This document shows positions 1 to 9,911 of a stretch of DNA of 25,890 nt, one piece after another. Under the pieces are notes generated by a model. It did no database searches. It had not been told where the DNA came from and saw nothing but the letters and a program-made list of their open reading frames with translations. Source of the DNA: Oopsacas minuta. Its lineage: Eukaryota > Porifera > Hexactinellida > Lyssacinosida > Leucopsacidae. Position 1 is the stretch's first letter. Every line of letters starts with the position of its first letter. The translations under genes and the position numbers were made by a program. The stretch lies in the NCBI GenBank assembly GCA_024704765.1, contig JAKMXF010000277.1, positions 540,978 through 566,867 on the forward strand, read 5' to 3'.

Positions 1-424
1 GAGTATGATAGAATATGCAAAAATATCTTGATAACTTGAATATCTTTGGACATAGAAATTAGCCTAATACACCATTCGAAAGCAAATATGCGACTTACTA
101 TTACCAAATAATATATCTAAAGGGGCTAAGTCAAAGGAATTAGAAAATTCGGACAATTTAAAGTCAAGTTTGGGAAAGTGACACAGCAAAAATATAAAAC
201 CGCAAGGGTCAACTCGAAATATTTTTCAAATTTATGTCTCGCATTTCCTAGAAAAGAGTAAAGGCAACTTTTGCCTTAGATAGAAGTTGAAGCGATGATG
301 TATACTTTCTTCGATCCGACCTAGTATATATCAATAATTTCTTATTCTTGAAGGCCTATACTTTTTCCATTGTAAAATGTTCGATTATGAATTTAACCTA
401 TTTACCGCTCAAAACCGTTAATCT
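1..424. other. AT-rich stretch without a gene
   Basis: No reading frame with protein-like composition is visible on either strand, and I recognise no RNA gene or transposon end here. It is the flank of the dispersed repeat that begins at about 425. Confidence 0.5.
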
Positions 425-905
425 AGATTATTAAATCTCAATTGTTGTCTGTGTGTTCGTTTGTTCGTTGTCAAGGAAAGGCTTGACGGTATGCAATTTT
501 GAAATTGTAGCATAAATATATATTTATTGTGTTCATCAAGGAGGCAAATAGGATTCAATAAAACTTCACTAAATATATCGAACATGCTGAACCCGATTAT
601 CACACTTTTAGATTAATCATGTGTAAATTTATTGTTGTTTTTATGAATACAAAGTAAACAAATTTCAAAATTGCGGTAGAATCATACTTTCAAGGACTAT
701 ACTGGGGTAATCGAGTATACTCAGTCCGAATCTGGTATTGTAAACAGCATTTCGTGAATATTTGTTTACTTTTAAGTACATAAAGTAAATAAATTTCAAA
801 ATTGAGGTAGAACATACTTTCTACGACTATACTGGGGTACTCGAGCATCCTGACTCTGAATGTTGTAAACAACATCAATATTATTGAATCTCAATTGTGG
901 TTTGC
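425..905 (+). repeat. Dispersed repeat, left copy
   Basis: This stretch is the reverse complement of 21185-21805, matching over nearly its whole length with scattered substitutions. It opens near 425 with AAATCTCAATTGTTGTCTG followed by a GT/TTTG-rich tract. It contains two subunits of roughly 130 bp, each holding a TTTCAAAATTG-GGTAG block, a 'GACTATACTGGGGTA-TCGAG' block and a TTGTAAACA block. The right copy has three such subunits. At about 880 the start motif recurs (GAATCTCAATTGTGG) and a second, truncated copy runs to about 925, so the family can be tandem. The short minus-strand frames inside (418-603, 690-878) look like by-products. It may be an internally repeated non-autonomous element or satellite-like unit; its class is not known. 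Confidence 0.75.
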
Positions 906-932
906 CTGTTGTTTGTCCGTTGAACACCTCGA

Positions 933-978
933 GGCGCAATGCGCCAAGTTAATCGCGAAGCAACGAGCCAAAGGCTCG
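933..978. repeat. Two GC-rich perfect hairpins
   Basis: GGCGCAATGCGCC (933-945) is a 6-bp stem with a one-base loop. CGAGCCAAAGGCTCG (964-978) is a 6-bp stem with a three-base loop. They stand out in very AT-rich DNA directly after the truncated repeat copy. Their role is unknown; they could be the end structure of a mobile element. Confidence 0.55.
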
Positions 979-1137
979 TATTATATATAAATTATTATGT
1001 TTTAGTCCAATCGATTATCTCTGTAGATAAGTATTCGTAATCAATGTGAAATTTACTTTCATTTTAGGGGTCACATCTCACATGACTACGTTTAGAAAAC
1101 AATTTCTTGACAACGTAGGAATATACTACCAAAGGCT

Positions 1138-1245
1138 AGCTAGCATATCCCCTTTGGGTTTGCTAGCAACCCCAATAATAGAGAACTTTCGTGAACCCCT
1201 AGCAACCTGCGGGTTGATGACAGTAGCCCTAGGTCTGCTAGCAAC
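1138..1245. repeat. Short CTAGCAAC repeat cluster
   Basis: CTAGCAAC occurs at 1163-1170, 1199-1206 and 1238-1245, spaced 36 and 39 bases apart. A CTAGCTAGCATA variant lies near 1138. The intervening bases share short GGGTTTG / GCGGGTTG / AGGTCTG pieces. This is a degenerate minisatellite of about three units. The 71-codon plus-strand frame across it (1046-1261) is repeat-derived and not convincing as a gene. Confidence 0.4.
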
Positions 1246-1249
1246 ACAT

Positions 1250-1780
1250 AACATCCCATAGGTACGCCTTTGTGTGCTTCATTCCATCCTCAATAGTTTT
1301 CGAAAAATAGTCAAGTAATTGATAAAATACTGTAAATTTGATGCTGATTACGAGTCTGGTGGTTAAAATTGCTAAAGAAACTAATAAATACACAAAATTT
1401 CGTATACATCACTAAAAGACCCATAGCATAAGTATATACAGTGGAAATCGAGGTTTTTCCACCGAGTATTTGCCTCCCCGCGGAATTTGCCTAATTGTAA
1501 TTGCTTGTTTCCATACGCGGCGATCCCAAAATCTTTGGGGCGAACTTTTCTAACACACAAACTTATATAATCAACGTATAAAGAAACTCGCGTCATAACC
1601 GTGTCGGATATAACAAAATGATTATTCAATCCCTATAACTTGAAAGTGATTCTTTGTATTCTGCTTATAATTCCGTTTATAATCAAATGAAATTGGAATA
1701 CAGATGAATTCTACTTTGGGCATCCCAAAGGTTCCAATCTTTTGTAATATCTTAACACTACAACTATTTACTAAACAAAT
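1250..1780. other. Non-coding stretch
   Basis: I see nothing identifiable here beyond a short minus-strand frame (1381-1629) without recognisable features. The stretch may include the 3' end of the neighbouring mariner element, whose terminal repeats I could not find. Confidence 0.4.
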
Positions 1781-1782
1781 TT

Positions 1783-2851
1783 CTACATAAAATGTTGGAA
1801 ATACTCCCCCTCTGCATCTATGTTAGTTTTAGCCTTTCAATCCACATCGAAAATGTTTTTTTGTACTCCTCTCTGTCCACTAAATTGAGGTAGTGGTAAA
1901 TTCCGCTTCCTGACTATTGTCGGGTATGAAATAGCCATCCTCTGAGATGTTTTTTCAATTCAGGAAATAGCCAGAAATCACAAGGTGATAGATCTGGGGA
2001 ATACGGAAGATGTTCCATCGTTTCAAACCCGATATCTTCAATGACTTCCCTATCTTGTTTTGAAACATGGTTTCTGGCATTATCGTGAAGCAGTTTGATA
2101 CCTCGAGTTTCTTGTACGTGGACGTCGTGTTTTATAGACTTTCCCACTTCTCTCAGGCATTTATCTGTTTAAAATTCTACATTGAGTCGTTCCGCTTTAG
2201 GCCCAGGTATTTGAGCCACTGGCCCATACGCATCAAAAAATATCTGTAGAGGGCCTTATTGTCTCGGAAGTCCTGATATGCCTATTCGGGGGATAAGAAC
2301 CTATTGGGGGCCACGATTTGCTTTGTTCCTTGCGCTGAGCTTCAGAAAATTTAATCCAAGTTTAGTCACCAGTAACGATTTCACAAACCTTCGGGAATCA
2401 CAATCTCTATATTCTTTAAGCAATTTTTCGCGCATGAAACCTCTTCTCCTTTTGCCCCTTTGTGAGGATCTTTGGTATCCATCGCGCTGAAATCTTTCGA
2501 TAATCGAGATAATCGTGTAGAGTTGTATGAACTCTTTCCGATGAGATGTCCAGAATTAGGCAAATCTTTTCAACGCTCAAATGGGGTCAATATCCAAAAG
2601 TTCCAGAATTTCATAGGCAATTTCAGGGGTGGTAGCAGAAATTGTTCTTTCGGTCCGAGGGGTATCTTCAATGCCGCCCCTACCAGCATGAAATTTACAT
2701 GGCCATTCCATTACAGTGGGATACGCTAGAGCTTCCCCATGATAAACGGTGAAGAGATCCTCATGTATCTGGAGTGTTTTGTCGCCGAGTACGGTACGAA
2801 TCTTGATGTAAGCTCGTTGTTCGGTTTTCCTTGATATGTGTTTGAAGCCAT
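1783..2851 (-). pseudogene. Decayed mariner-family transposase (mariner-2)
   Basis: A Tc1/mariner transposase cuts and pastes its own element at TA sites. On the minus strand, similarity starts near an ATG at 2851 and ends at a stop at 1785-1783. The reading crosses several frames. The N-terminal helix-turn-helix region reads EQRAYIKIRTVLGDKTLQIH (about 2820-2765), followed by IEDTPRTERTISATTPE. The first catalytic Asp is in VTGD with a stop right behind it (about 2360). The second and third are in HDNARNHVSKQ and PYSPDLSPCDFWLF (about 2090-1970), with 34 residues between them, the D34D spacing of mariner. The C-terminus reads IDAEGEYFQHFM before the stop. The span fits a full-length enzyme of about 350 residues, but frameshifts and stops make it dead. 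Terminal inverted repeats were not found. Confidence 0.85.
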
Positions 2852-3089
2852 GAAAGAGATGGCTCTCGAAAATAGGATAAATTGAAAGTAGGATAGATCA
2901 AGATATCTAATAGCTAGAGTGAATTCCTCAACAGCATTAAATAGGTAATCGTAGGACTATTAGGATGTACTATGCATTTCATGTAATCGAGTAGAGTTTG
3001 GCTGTTATAAACTAAGGATGGGAACTTTTTGAATGCTCAAGTATATTTTTAGAGTTTACTGGATGTGAGGATTTACTGTCCGGTTTAAC
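2852..3089. other. Flank between mariner-2 and hAT-A
   Basis: AT-rich, with no coding signal. It presumably holds the unrecognised 5' end of mariner-2 and older sequence into which hAT-A inserted at 3089/3090. Confidence 0.4.
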
Positions 3090-3212
3090 CAGGGCTTTGA
3101 ATGTATCATCATATATGATATATATATATAATATCGATAGTTTTCAGAAAGAGATAAATCAATCAGTATCATATTACTTGGAATGAAGTGATATTCTTAT
3201 CATAAATAGGAA

Positions 3213-4803
3213 TTTACGACCAAGGCGTTGCTGAACTATCCTATCGTCAAGCAAATCATCAATGCGCAACGCGAAGGCAAGGCCCCGTTACCTCTCCCGA
3301 CAGTGACCGCCATCGACGAACGGGTCGTCGATTGGTGGTCAATGGAGAGATGCCGCTGTGTGTGGTCGAGAATAGCTCCGTCCTGCTCCTTGTCCACAGC
3401 CTCAACGACCGTTACACCGTGGCGTCGAGTTACAAGCTGAGGAAGGGGGTGAACGTGTCCATTCAAGCAATGGAGAAACTCATCAGCAGCTCCAGGATCG
3501 TGACACTCACCATCGATGGGTATAGTTCACGACGGGGTGAGTTTCATAGCCCAAGTCTTGCTATAAACAATAATGAAGTGGAAGTTGGGAAGCAATCTTG
3601 TGCTTATTGGAACGACAACGACTCTAACTTACTGAAGGCCTGTGGTAATGAAATGGAGTTGAACTGCGTGGATGACTAGGATGAGGAATTTGGAGGGCGT
3701 GGCAGAGGTGAAGTCGATCACGGAAGGCAATGACGAAAATTCAGTGGCTCTCCTACCAATTGAGTGCCACTTTGCGGAAAGGTCCAAGACATTGCTGGAG
3801 GAGGGTGACGGCGTGCTTCCTGAGGCTTTGAGACAAATTGGTCTCCAGTTGTTTCAGTATCGCTGAGCCAATCATTTGATGAATATGGCAGTCGGCGATG
3901 CTCTCGAATCGCCATTACAGAAACAAGTTGCTCTCAAATATCGCTATTGATTGTTAAGGCAGGAAGTGGTGTATCTGTGTGAAAACTCTTACGTTTGCGC
4001 AGAAGTGTTCCACATCCCCACTTCAACATCATGGTGATGAACGAGACGCGGTGGAATTCGATGTGCTGGATGATCGAATCCATTGGTGCCAATAAAGGGA
4101 AGCTGGATCCCAGAAAGCCTTAAGAGTCCAGTTGCTTCTGCACATGAGATTCGTATCCTTAAGGAGACAAGGGAAGCATTAGCGCCGGTGGTGGAACTTA
4201 CGAAGTTGCAAGAGTACGGTCGTCCACTTCAGGGCTGTTGCTCTGCGCTCTCGAAATGCTCGCAAAGAAGCTTGCCGCTGACTGCTCTGATTTATACAAG
4301 ACAATCAGAAGTGTCGTCGCTGCGAGATTAGTGATCCTTGTTCCGATCCGTAATACAAGATCGTGGCCCTTCTTGAGGAAAGGTGCTGTTACCTGTTCAA
4401 GGATAACGCTTAGTAAAGGGAGCTCCTCAACCTAACCATCGGGATCGTCCAAGCTCACCTGGAGGCCTTGGAGTTAGTATGTCCAGCTAGCTCATCCAGT
4501 ACTACCACTCTGCCTTCCCTCAAGAAGCAGAGTGGTAGCACTGACAATCTCTGAAGCGTCAACGGCTTAGATGGGAGCGCGCGACATTTTCGCGGCAGAA
4601 TAGATGGGGTTTTCATGGAAATGGCACCAAAGTCGGCCAATATTGTGCGCTGAACGAAGCCAAGCTACCGATTCTTGCAGAGCTGGCGAAGGTGTACATC
4701 TTAGCGCCAACGTCGGAGGGGAAGCGGCTGTTCAGTGTGGTGGGAGAGTGGCGAGTGCTCACAGGAGCAGCCTTCTTCCCTGCACTATGGAAAACCTCGC
4801 CGT
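3213..4803 (+). pseudogene. hAT-A transposase, decayed
   Basis: This is a hAT-superfamily transposase in several frames. From 3213 it reads TKALLNYPIVKQIINAQ. A frameshift near 3335 leads to NGEMPLCVVEN, then LTIDGYSSR (about 3510-3535), the first catalytic-Asp block. The TRWNS motif of hAT enzymes is at 4046-4060. The C-terminal dimerisation region begins near 4645 (AKLPILAELAKVYILAPTSE, then GKRLFSVVGE). A further frameshift gives RSSLLPCTMENLA, ending exactly at the hAT-B insertion point (4803). Past the insertion the same frame gives ILKHRES and a stop at 7336-7338. A BED-type zinc finger expected upstream is not visible, so the 5' coding part appears deleted. There are many stops, and the copy is non-functional. 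Confidence 0.82.
4796..4803. repeat. Target-site duplication of hAT-B, left copy
   Basis: CTCGCCGT here and CTCGCCAT at 7309-7316 flank hAT-B directly, differing at one base. Eight bases is the duplication length of hAT transposons. Confidence 0.8.
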
Positions 4804-7308
4804 TAGTGATGTTGAACGAATATCATTTTAAAATAATCGGTTATCGAATAGTTAATTCGTAAAGTAACCGATTAATCGGTTATAATCGGTTAAACTCAAT
4901 TATCATTATATTCTGCCTTTAATTGCTAGTACTCTCCTGTATTTTAATTTATCAAATGAAATCAAATTAGACATAATAATGAGTTAATGACTAATGATGA
5001 AGAAATCCTAAAATCTAATAATTTATCATTACTTTATCTCTTGCTTCTTGAAATATGACTTTAAGATCATTAAGCTATCAACCGAGTTTTCACTCAACCG
5101 TGATCTCAACTTCGTCACAAAAAGTCCTGCTGCTGAGAAAGCACGTTCTGCCTCAACGCTTGTCGGAGGAATTGTATTCAGTACTTCCTCTATTGAAGGA
5201 ATATTTTTGGATTTGTCTCCAGTGGCTTCAAATAAGGCCATTTCCTTTATCAGAGATAGAAATCCAATATCTTCTTTCGGGGTTCTTACATGAGTTGTAG
5301 AATTTTGTATTGCTCTTTTTAATTGCTCAGCAAGTAATATCGGAGAGCTACGTATTTCAACGTCTTCAATGTCTTCCGAAGTCTCCTGAGAATTTTAAAT
5401 TACACTATCGAATTGTTCAGTTCCATGCTGTGAATATAATTGTGAAAGGATCATTTTCATTGTCTTTTGCACTTCTTCTCTTTTAATACACGGATCCTCC
5501 CTTATCGAATTAGGATTCAATAAATATTTCATAACATTGATAAGATTAGACTGCCGCCTCGTTAAATCTTTGTCTTAGGTTCTGCAATAATTGTAAGGAG
5601 AACTCTGAACCAACCATTTCAAGTTTCTGGAACATAAAATAGATTATCCCTTCTGCACTGAGTAAATTTGCGTCACGCTGGCATAGAGCAGATATTCCCA
5701 TTTAGATGGGTTTTAAACAACTGCAAATGTTTTCCAACACTTGCCAATCAAGTTCACAAACTTCCGTGTTTAAATTGATATCGATCATTGCTTTGCATAG
5801 TGGTTTTCTTACAGTTAACAATCGATTAATCATACTAATTAAGCTATTCCACCTAGTTTTGCAATCCATGACTAGATTTGAAGTTTTTCCTAAATCCTCC
5901 TTTATGTACGACTGAAGTACTTCATTTTTTAATGGGGACTTCCTAAATATACGAACGATATTTCGAAACTTAACGATAACAGTTTCTATATTTATTTTCA
6001 AAGGCGGGATAAACATGTCTTCATCAATTTCACCGTCAACTTTATCTGAGAAAATTGATTGACCTCAGTATCTTCTGCACCACAAAGGCCATCATTATAT
6101 GAGTCAGAGATAGTCGACTGAATTTGAGATGTGCCAATTGGCTCTTCGTCCGTTCCTTCATCATAAATAGGAATCCTATTCTTGGAGTATAATACTGTAA
6201 CCACTGCTAAATGTACCCCGTGAGCCAAACAAAGTTGCTGATGAATACGACTTAGTCTTCCCATCTTCACCATGACAGGGGCTCCATCACAGGTGATGCT
6301 AACAATATGCTTCTGCAACTCAATATTGAATTCAATCAATATCCTTTCCAAAAGCTCAAGAACCTTCTCAGCTGGCATCTTTCCATAAATACGCTTCATT
6401 CCAAGGTTCCAAAAGTTATTGATGCTATGTATATTGACATTCATATACAGTTTATTTTGGATAGAAGTATATTCATCCAAGGACACGCTCATCCTTTTTC
6501 CATTAGCAAGCAAAAACTGTAACTGAGTAGTGATCACTCCCTTAAAATGATTTGCATACCTCCAAACCATTCTTGAAACTGTAGAATGGTCTGGAATTGG
6601 GGTGAAACCCTATTCTTGTAATGAAGAACGGATAAATTTACTTTGGCTGATTTTCAGATAACTGAAACAATCCTCAGCAGCTAACCTAGCAATTACCTCA
6701 TCCAAACTTTGTTTTGGAAAATAATGGTAACAAACTTTGAGTACTATGTTTCTTCGAAGGGGGTTCGTTGTCAGAAATGTGATTCAGGCCCAATTGGATG
6801 TTATGTATCAAAAGATGATTTCTTAACCCAGTAGTTGTACTGCCTTTACAACTTACATTCTTCTTACAAATAAGGCATTTGGCTTCTTCCCCATATTTCT
6901 CAAAATGTTTCCACACCTCAGACCTTTTAGCCATAATACCGTAGTATTGTAAGTATAGAAGTAACGATTTATAGAAAAGCTAGAATATTCAAAATTATGC
7001 TGTAACAAATACGTTTACAGATAATTATACAGATAAATATGCCTATCGCCGTATGCCTATAAACTACTATATCTAGCAATTAGGTCTCTAGCCGTTAAAA
7101 CATAATTCAAGAATACATAGAATGACAATTGTGTGATATTTTAATAGAAATTCCAATAGAAACTTTATTGTTGACTAAAAGGTGAAATTTTGAAAATAAC
7201 CGATTAATCGAAGTAGAATAATCAGTTATCGATAATAAGTTAAATTTCAATAATCGATTAAATAATCGATTAAATAATCGAATATTTACTAATCGGTTAC
7301 CATCCCTA
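4804..7308 (-). mobile_element. hAT DNA transposon hAT-B, nested in hAT-A
   Basis: The ends are TAGTGATGTTGAACGAATA from 4804 and, read inward from 7308, TAGGGATGGTAACCGATTA: 14 of 19 identical. The 8-bp flanking duplications (4796-4803 and 7309-7316) bracket it. Subterminal regions (about 4830-4895 and 7195-7295) hold many copies of AATCGATTA / AACCGATTA, which are typical transposase-binding-type arrays. The 2505-bp length and the minus-strand transposase remnant are normal for an autonomous hAT, now decayed. It sits in the last codons of the hAT-A transposase, so it is the younger insertion. Confidence 0.88.
5029..6934 (-). pseudogene. hAT-B transposase, ZBED-like, decayed
   Basis: Reading starts at an ATG (6934) with a BED zinc finger: W8, C20, C23, H40 and H44 of MAKRSEVWKHFEKYGEEAKC and following. 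A frameshift near 6710 and a stop near 6611 precede a long open part (6570-5998). That part contains SVSLDEYTS, the first catalytic Asp region, and SITCDGAPVMVKMGR, the Asp block that contacts the active site in hAT enzymes. Another frameshift near 6010 leads to 6016-5702 with KTRWNSLISMINRL. The C-terminal dimerisation domain (5241-5029) carries TSVEAERAFSAAGLF and LRSRLSENSVDSLMILKSYF. All expected hAT domains are present in order, but several frameshifts and stops show an inactive copy. It resembles Ac/ZBED-type hAT transposases. Confidence 0.87.
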
Positions 7309-7333
7309 CTCGCCATTCTCAAACACAGGGAAA

Positions 7334-7456
7334 GTTAAATGCTACAACTCAAAGTACGTATTGTCTATGTCTATATTATATTACTCCTTTGCAGACGTGG
7401 CGATAGCAATAGAAGATGAAGAGGAACTGTCAAGCCTGAACATATCGTTCGAGTGA
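7334..7456 (+). other. Possible terminal intron and acidic tail of hAT-A transposase
   Basis: After KHRE, a GTTAAATG at 7334 could be a 5' splice site. TTACTCCTTTGCAG ending at 7394 is a strong 3' splice site. Splicing would remove 61 bp and continue in frame into VAIAIEDEEELSSLNISFE with a stop at 7454-7456. If unspliced, the protein stops at 7336-7338. This is inference from splice-like signals only. Confidence 0.4.
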
Positions 7457-7600
7457 AAATTTTGAGTGAAAATTATCAGTGAAGATTAGATCTGATATAT
7501 ATATATATATAATAGTTGAGTTTTAGTGAACGTATATATTATTCATAAACTGATATCATTTGGACGATATGATATATATATACCATACGTATATGAGATA

Positions 7601-7630
7601 TATCATATCAGATATATATCTGATATGATA
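7601..7630. repeat. 30-bp perfect palindrome in hAT-A right end
   Basis: These 30 bases are identical to their own reverse complement, centred between 7615 and 7616, with arms built from TATCATATCAGATAT. It lies just inside the hAT-A terminal repeat, within a TA-rich tract from about 7495. It is probably part of the element's subterminal structure. Confidence 0.75.
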
Positions 7631-7644
7631 TAATCAAAGCCCTG

Positions 7645-8690
7645 TTTTAACCGGACCACTTTTGGTGTTGTTAGACTGTTTCTATGGTAGTGAGATTTAA
7701 ACAGGAATCCTTTCATCTGGTTGCCATAATTATTTAACCGTCCACTTCAAAATATGTGACACCTGGCTTGTGACTAACCCTAATGGTCATACCCACTAAC
7801 CCCAATGCGGATTAGGATTAACTTTATGGTGGTAATATATAATCCTAGATTAGCTAGAATTACAGGTTGGAAGAGCAGTAGTATTACATTTTATCAGACT
7901 TTCTAGAGTTAGATTTTTACTGTTGATTAGTGTCAGTAATGCTTCTGGGTGTTGCCCAGATGTCTTGCTACCGTTGTAGTTTTGGGTGTATTGAGTGATA
8001 CAAAGGGATTTTAATGAGATACTTCTAAAAGTAGTGAAATTATTTGTTGTAAAGGGAGGATTTTTACATTTTATGCATCTTCTAAATATATTTTCTGATT
8101 TTTTCCATTCCAATCTTGTCAGGAATGCTCCACTGTTCTATGTTCTGGGATAATTTTAATCATATACTTATTGATCACTCCACCCGTTGAGCATATTCAG
8201 TAGTCAGCAGGGATATCGCCAGGATTCTTACATATGAGGGTAAAGGAATTACTAGTGGGACACAAAATTTCCAGGGTGGTAAGGTGTTTCAACGAGCTTA
8301 GCAGGAAGTATGCCAAGTGGTGGATCTATACATTCGAGTAAGGTATAACCATCCAACTGGGCAGTGGCTTCGTGTGATCTTGAAATTTGGGGAAACACAA
8401 GTTCAATCTGGCGAGCAACAAGTTCAATATGAGGGTCTATGGGGCCCTGTGAACAATCAGTAAGGTCCAGGAGCGAGACCCATATCAAGAAATAACGTTA
8501 GCTCTTCATTTTATAGAATCACATGTTTATTAGATTAATAGCCCTACTAATATATATATTTAACAGGAATTGTTTTCAATTTATCATCAACTTTTTGAAG
8601 ATAATCTACAAGGGGCCACGTAACATATTTATTTTTGCTATAAATAAGAAATTTTCGATATATACATATTAATTAAAGCCATCAAGGGCC
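7645..8690. other. Stretch between hAT elements, no gene recognised
   Basis: Two minus-strand frames, 7850-8113 and 8252-8488, are open but show no domain, motif or repeat that I recognise. The second (78 codons, with ATAQLDGYTLLECIDPPLG) has a fairly protein-like composition and could be a fossil of an unidentified element. Nothing else is supported. Confidence 0.35.
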
Positions 8691-9235
8691 CAGAGTTTCA
8701 AATGAGCCATATCAAGTGACCCATGACCCACGTGACCCATACGACCCATGGGCCATAACCCATCTTGACCCATTAACTCAACACAGTTTAATACTAAGAG
8801 ATTCATGTTAAAAATGATTTCATTTAACTCATGATATTATGCTGTTTTTGTCCCCCTCCAAAACTACCGAGACAGCCTCCACAGTCTCGGGTAACATTGA
8901 TTTTCATTGGGAATTTATAATATTGCGAGCTTTAAAAGCATTAAAACGCCTCTCGCTTTCTACTGAAGATACTTAGATTATAAAAATCCGCATAACTATA
9001 TTAGATAACAATTGAAATTCAATTTTAGCATTATTAAATTTTGACAATAATATTTACGTTATAAAACGTAATTGTTGATAATACTAATAACTTTTGGACA
9101 TTAATGTGTAGCCAATCGCTTATAAATTCATTATATTTATTCCAAATACACTAAATGCATAAAAGTACTGGTGGGTCATGACTCATCAAGCATGACCTAT
9201 AACCCATCGACCCATCTGACCAATTTTCAGCTCTG
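8691..9235. mobile_element. Short non-autonomous hAT element
   Basis: The ends are CAGAGTTTCAAATGAGCCA from 8691 and, inward from 9235, CAGAGCTGAAAATTGGTCA: 13 of 19 identical. The flanking octamers CAAGGGCC (8683-8690) and CTAGGGCC (9236-9243) differ at one base, a convincing 8-bp hAT duplication. At 545 bp it is too short for a transposase. Just inside both ends are clusters of GACCCAT / GGGTCAT (8710-8770 and 9172-9218), which look like subterminal binding repeats. A short CCGAGAC...GTCTCGG hairpin lies near 8867-8890. Confidence 0.78.
8710..8775. repeat. GACCCAT subterminal repeat cluster
   Basis: TGACCCA / GACCCAT / AACCCAT heptamers recur seven or so times in 65 bases, and again near the other end of the same element at 9172-9218. 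They are likely the transposase-binding repeats of the 8691-9235 element. Confidence 0.6.
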
Positions 9236-9722
9236 CTAGGGCCAGGGGCGATGATAGGCATGTGGAACATGTTCAACTGCACGAGCCTTGCGGTTGTTTT
9301 ACTGTTTATCAAGGGGAATGCGAAAAGTGTGTGAGAGTACACCTAATTTCATAACCCAAATTTCCTTAAATTTTTACCTCTTCCCGTCCCTATGTCAACT
9401 CGTTTTACCAGATTTGTGATTCAGAAAGAATGATCTCTCAAACTTCCCATACCAAACCCCTCACCTTGTAGCGTTACATAACATTTGAGCAGCGATTCGG
9501 AACAAATTTTGTTTGTCGACTAAGTAGTACTCAACATTTCTAAATACGAATTATTTTCAAATCGAACCATTTTTGGTCAAGATAAGTTAATTTTTCACAA
9601 ATCGCACATATAAATCAATGCATTTTTGGAGGAATCAGATAGGTCAACGTTGGACAATCAGATTCCTTCCTTCGTATAATATGAAATCTGGTTCAATAAG
9701 ATGCAATGTTGTACCATCATAT
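9236..9722. other. Non-coding stretch
   Basis: No gene or repeat recognised. A minus-strand frame at 9151-9342 overlaps the hAT end and is probably meaningless. Confidence 0.4.
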
Positions 9723-9891
9723 TGTTATGGATGTTCAAACGTAGCGTTATTAGACAACCACAAATTGCTTACAATAGCCAACTAGTTATGTAGTTATTAT
9801 ATCGTACTTTGTTACTCAACATTAAGTTTGTATCTCTGATTTCATAGCGCAATATACTTATTATCTTTCTTGGTTACTCGTTACGCTAACA
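9723..9891 (+). repeat. Candidate short 5' LTR of the Gypsy element
   Basis: The segment starts TGTTATGG and ends GCTAACA, giving the TG...CA ends and a 5-bp inverted TGTTA/TAACA pair typical of LTRs. It lies immediately before gag, with about 20 bases between it and the gag ATG for a primer-binding site. At 169 bp it would be short, though short LTRs occur in some Gypsy clades. No second LTR is present in the window to compare with, so this remains tentative. Confidence 0.28.
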
Positions 9892-9911
9892 TAAATACAA
9901 CTAAATCTTAC

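Larger units (their letters stand above)
3090..7644 (+). mobile_element. hAT DNA transposon hAT-A, interrupted by hAT-B
   Basis: The ends match as inverted repeats: CAGGGCTTTGAATGTATCAT at 3090 against CAGGGCTTTGATTATATCAT read inward from 7644, 18 of 20 identical. The flanks GGTTTAACC and GTTTTAACC resemble an 8-bp hAT target duplication with a one-base change, though the motif is near-palindromic and so the boundary is soft by a base. Without the nested insertion (4804-7308 plus one duplicated octamer) the element is about 2.0 kb. It carries a degraded transposase on the plus strand. Both ends run into TA-rich palindromic subterminal DNA. Confidence 0.82.

Noticed and set aside
418-878. Minus-strand frames of about 60 codons
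   Set aside because: They lie inside the dispersed repeat and reflect its sequence, with no protein-like motif.
3236-3466. Minus-strand ORF opposite the hAT-A start
   Set aside because: Shadow of the plus-strand transposase coding region.
8252-8488. 78-codon minus-strand ORF
   Set aside because: The composition is acceptable, but there is no recognisable domain, no partner exon and no conservation evidence.
8930-8980. ALKALKRLSLSTED as a hAT C-terminal remnant within the short hAT
   Set aside because: Too short and not in a consistent frame with any other hAT motif.
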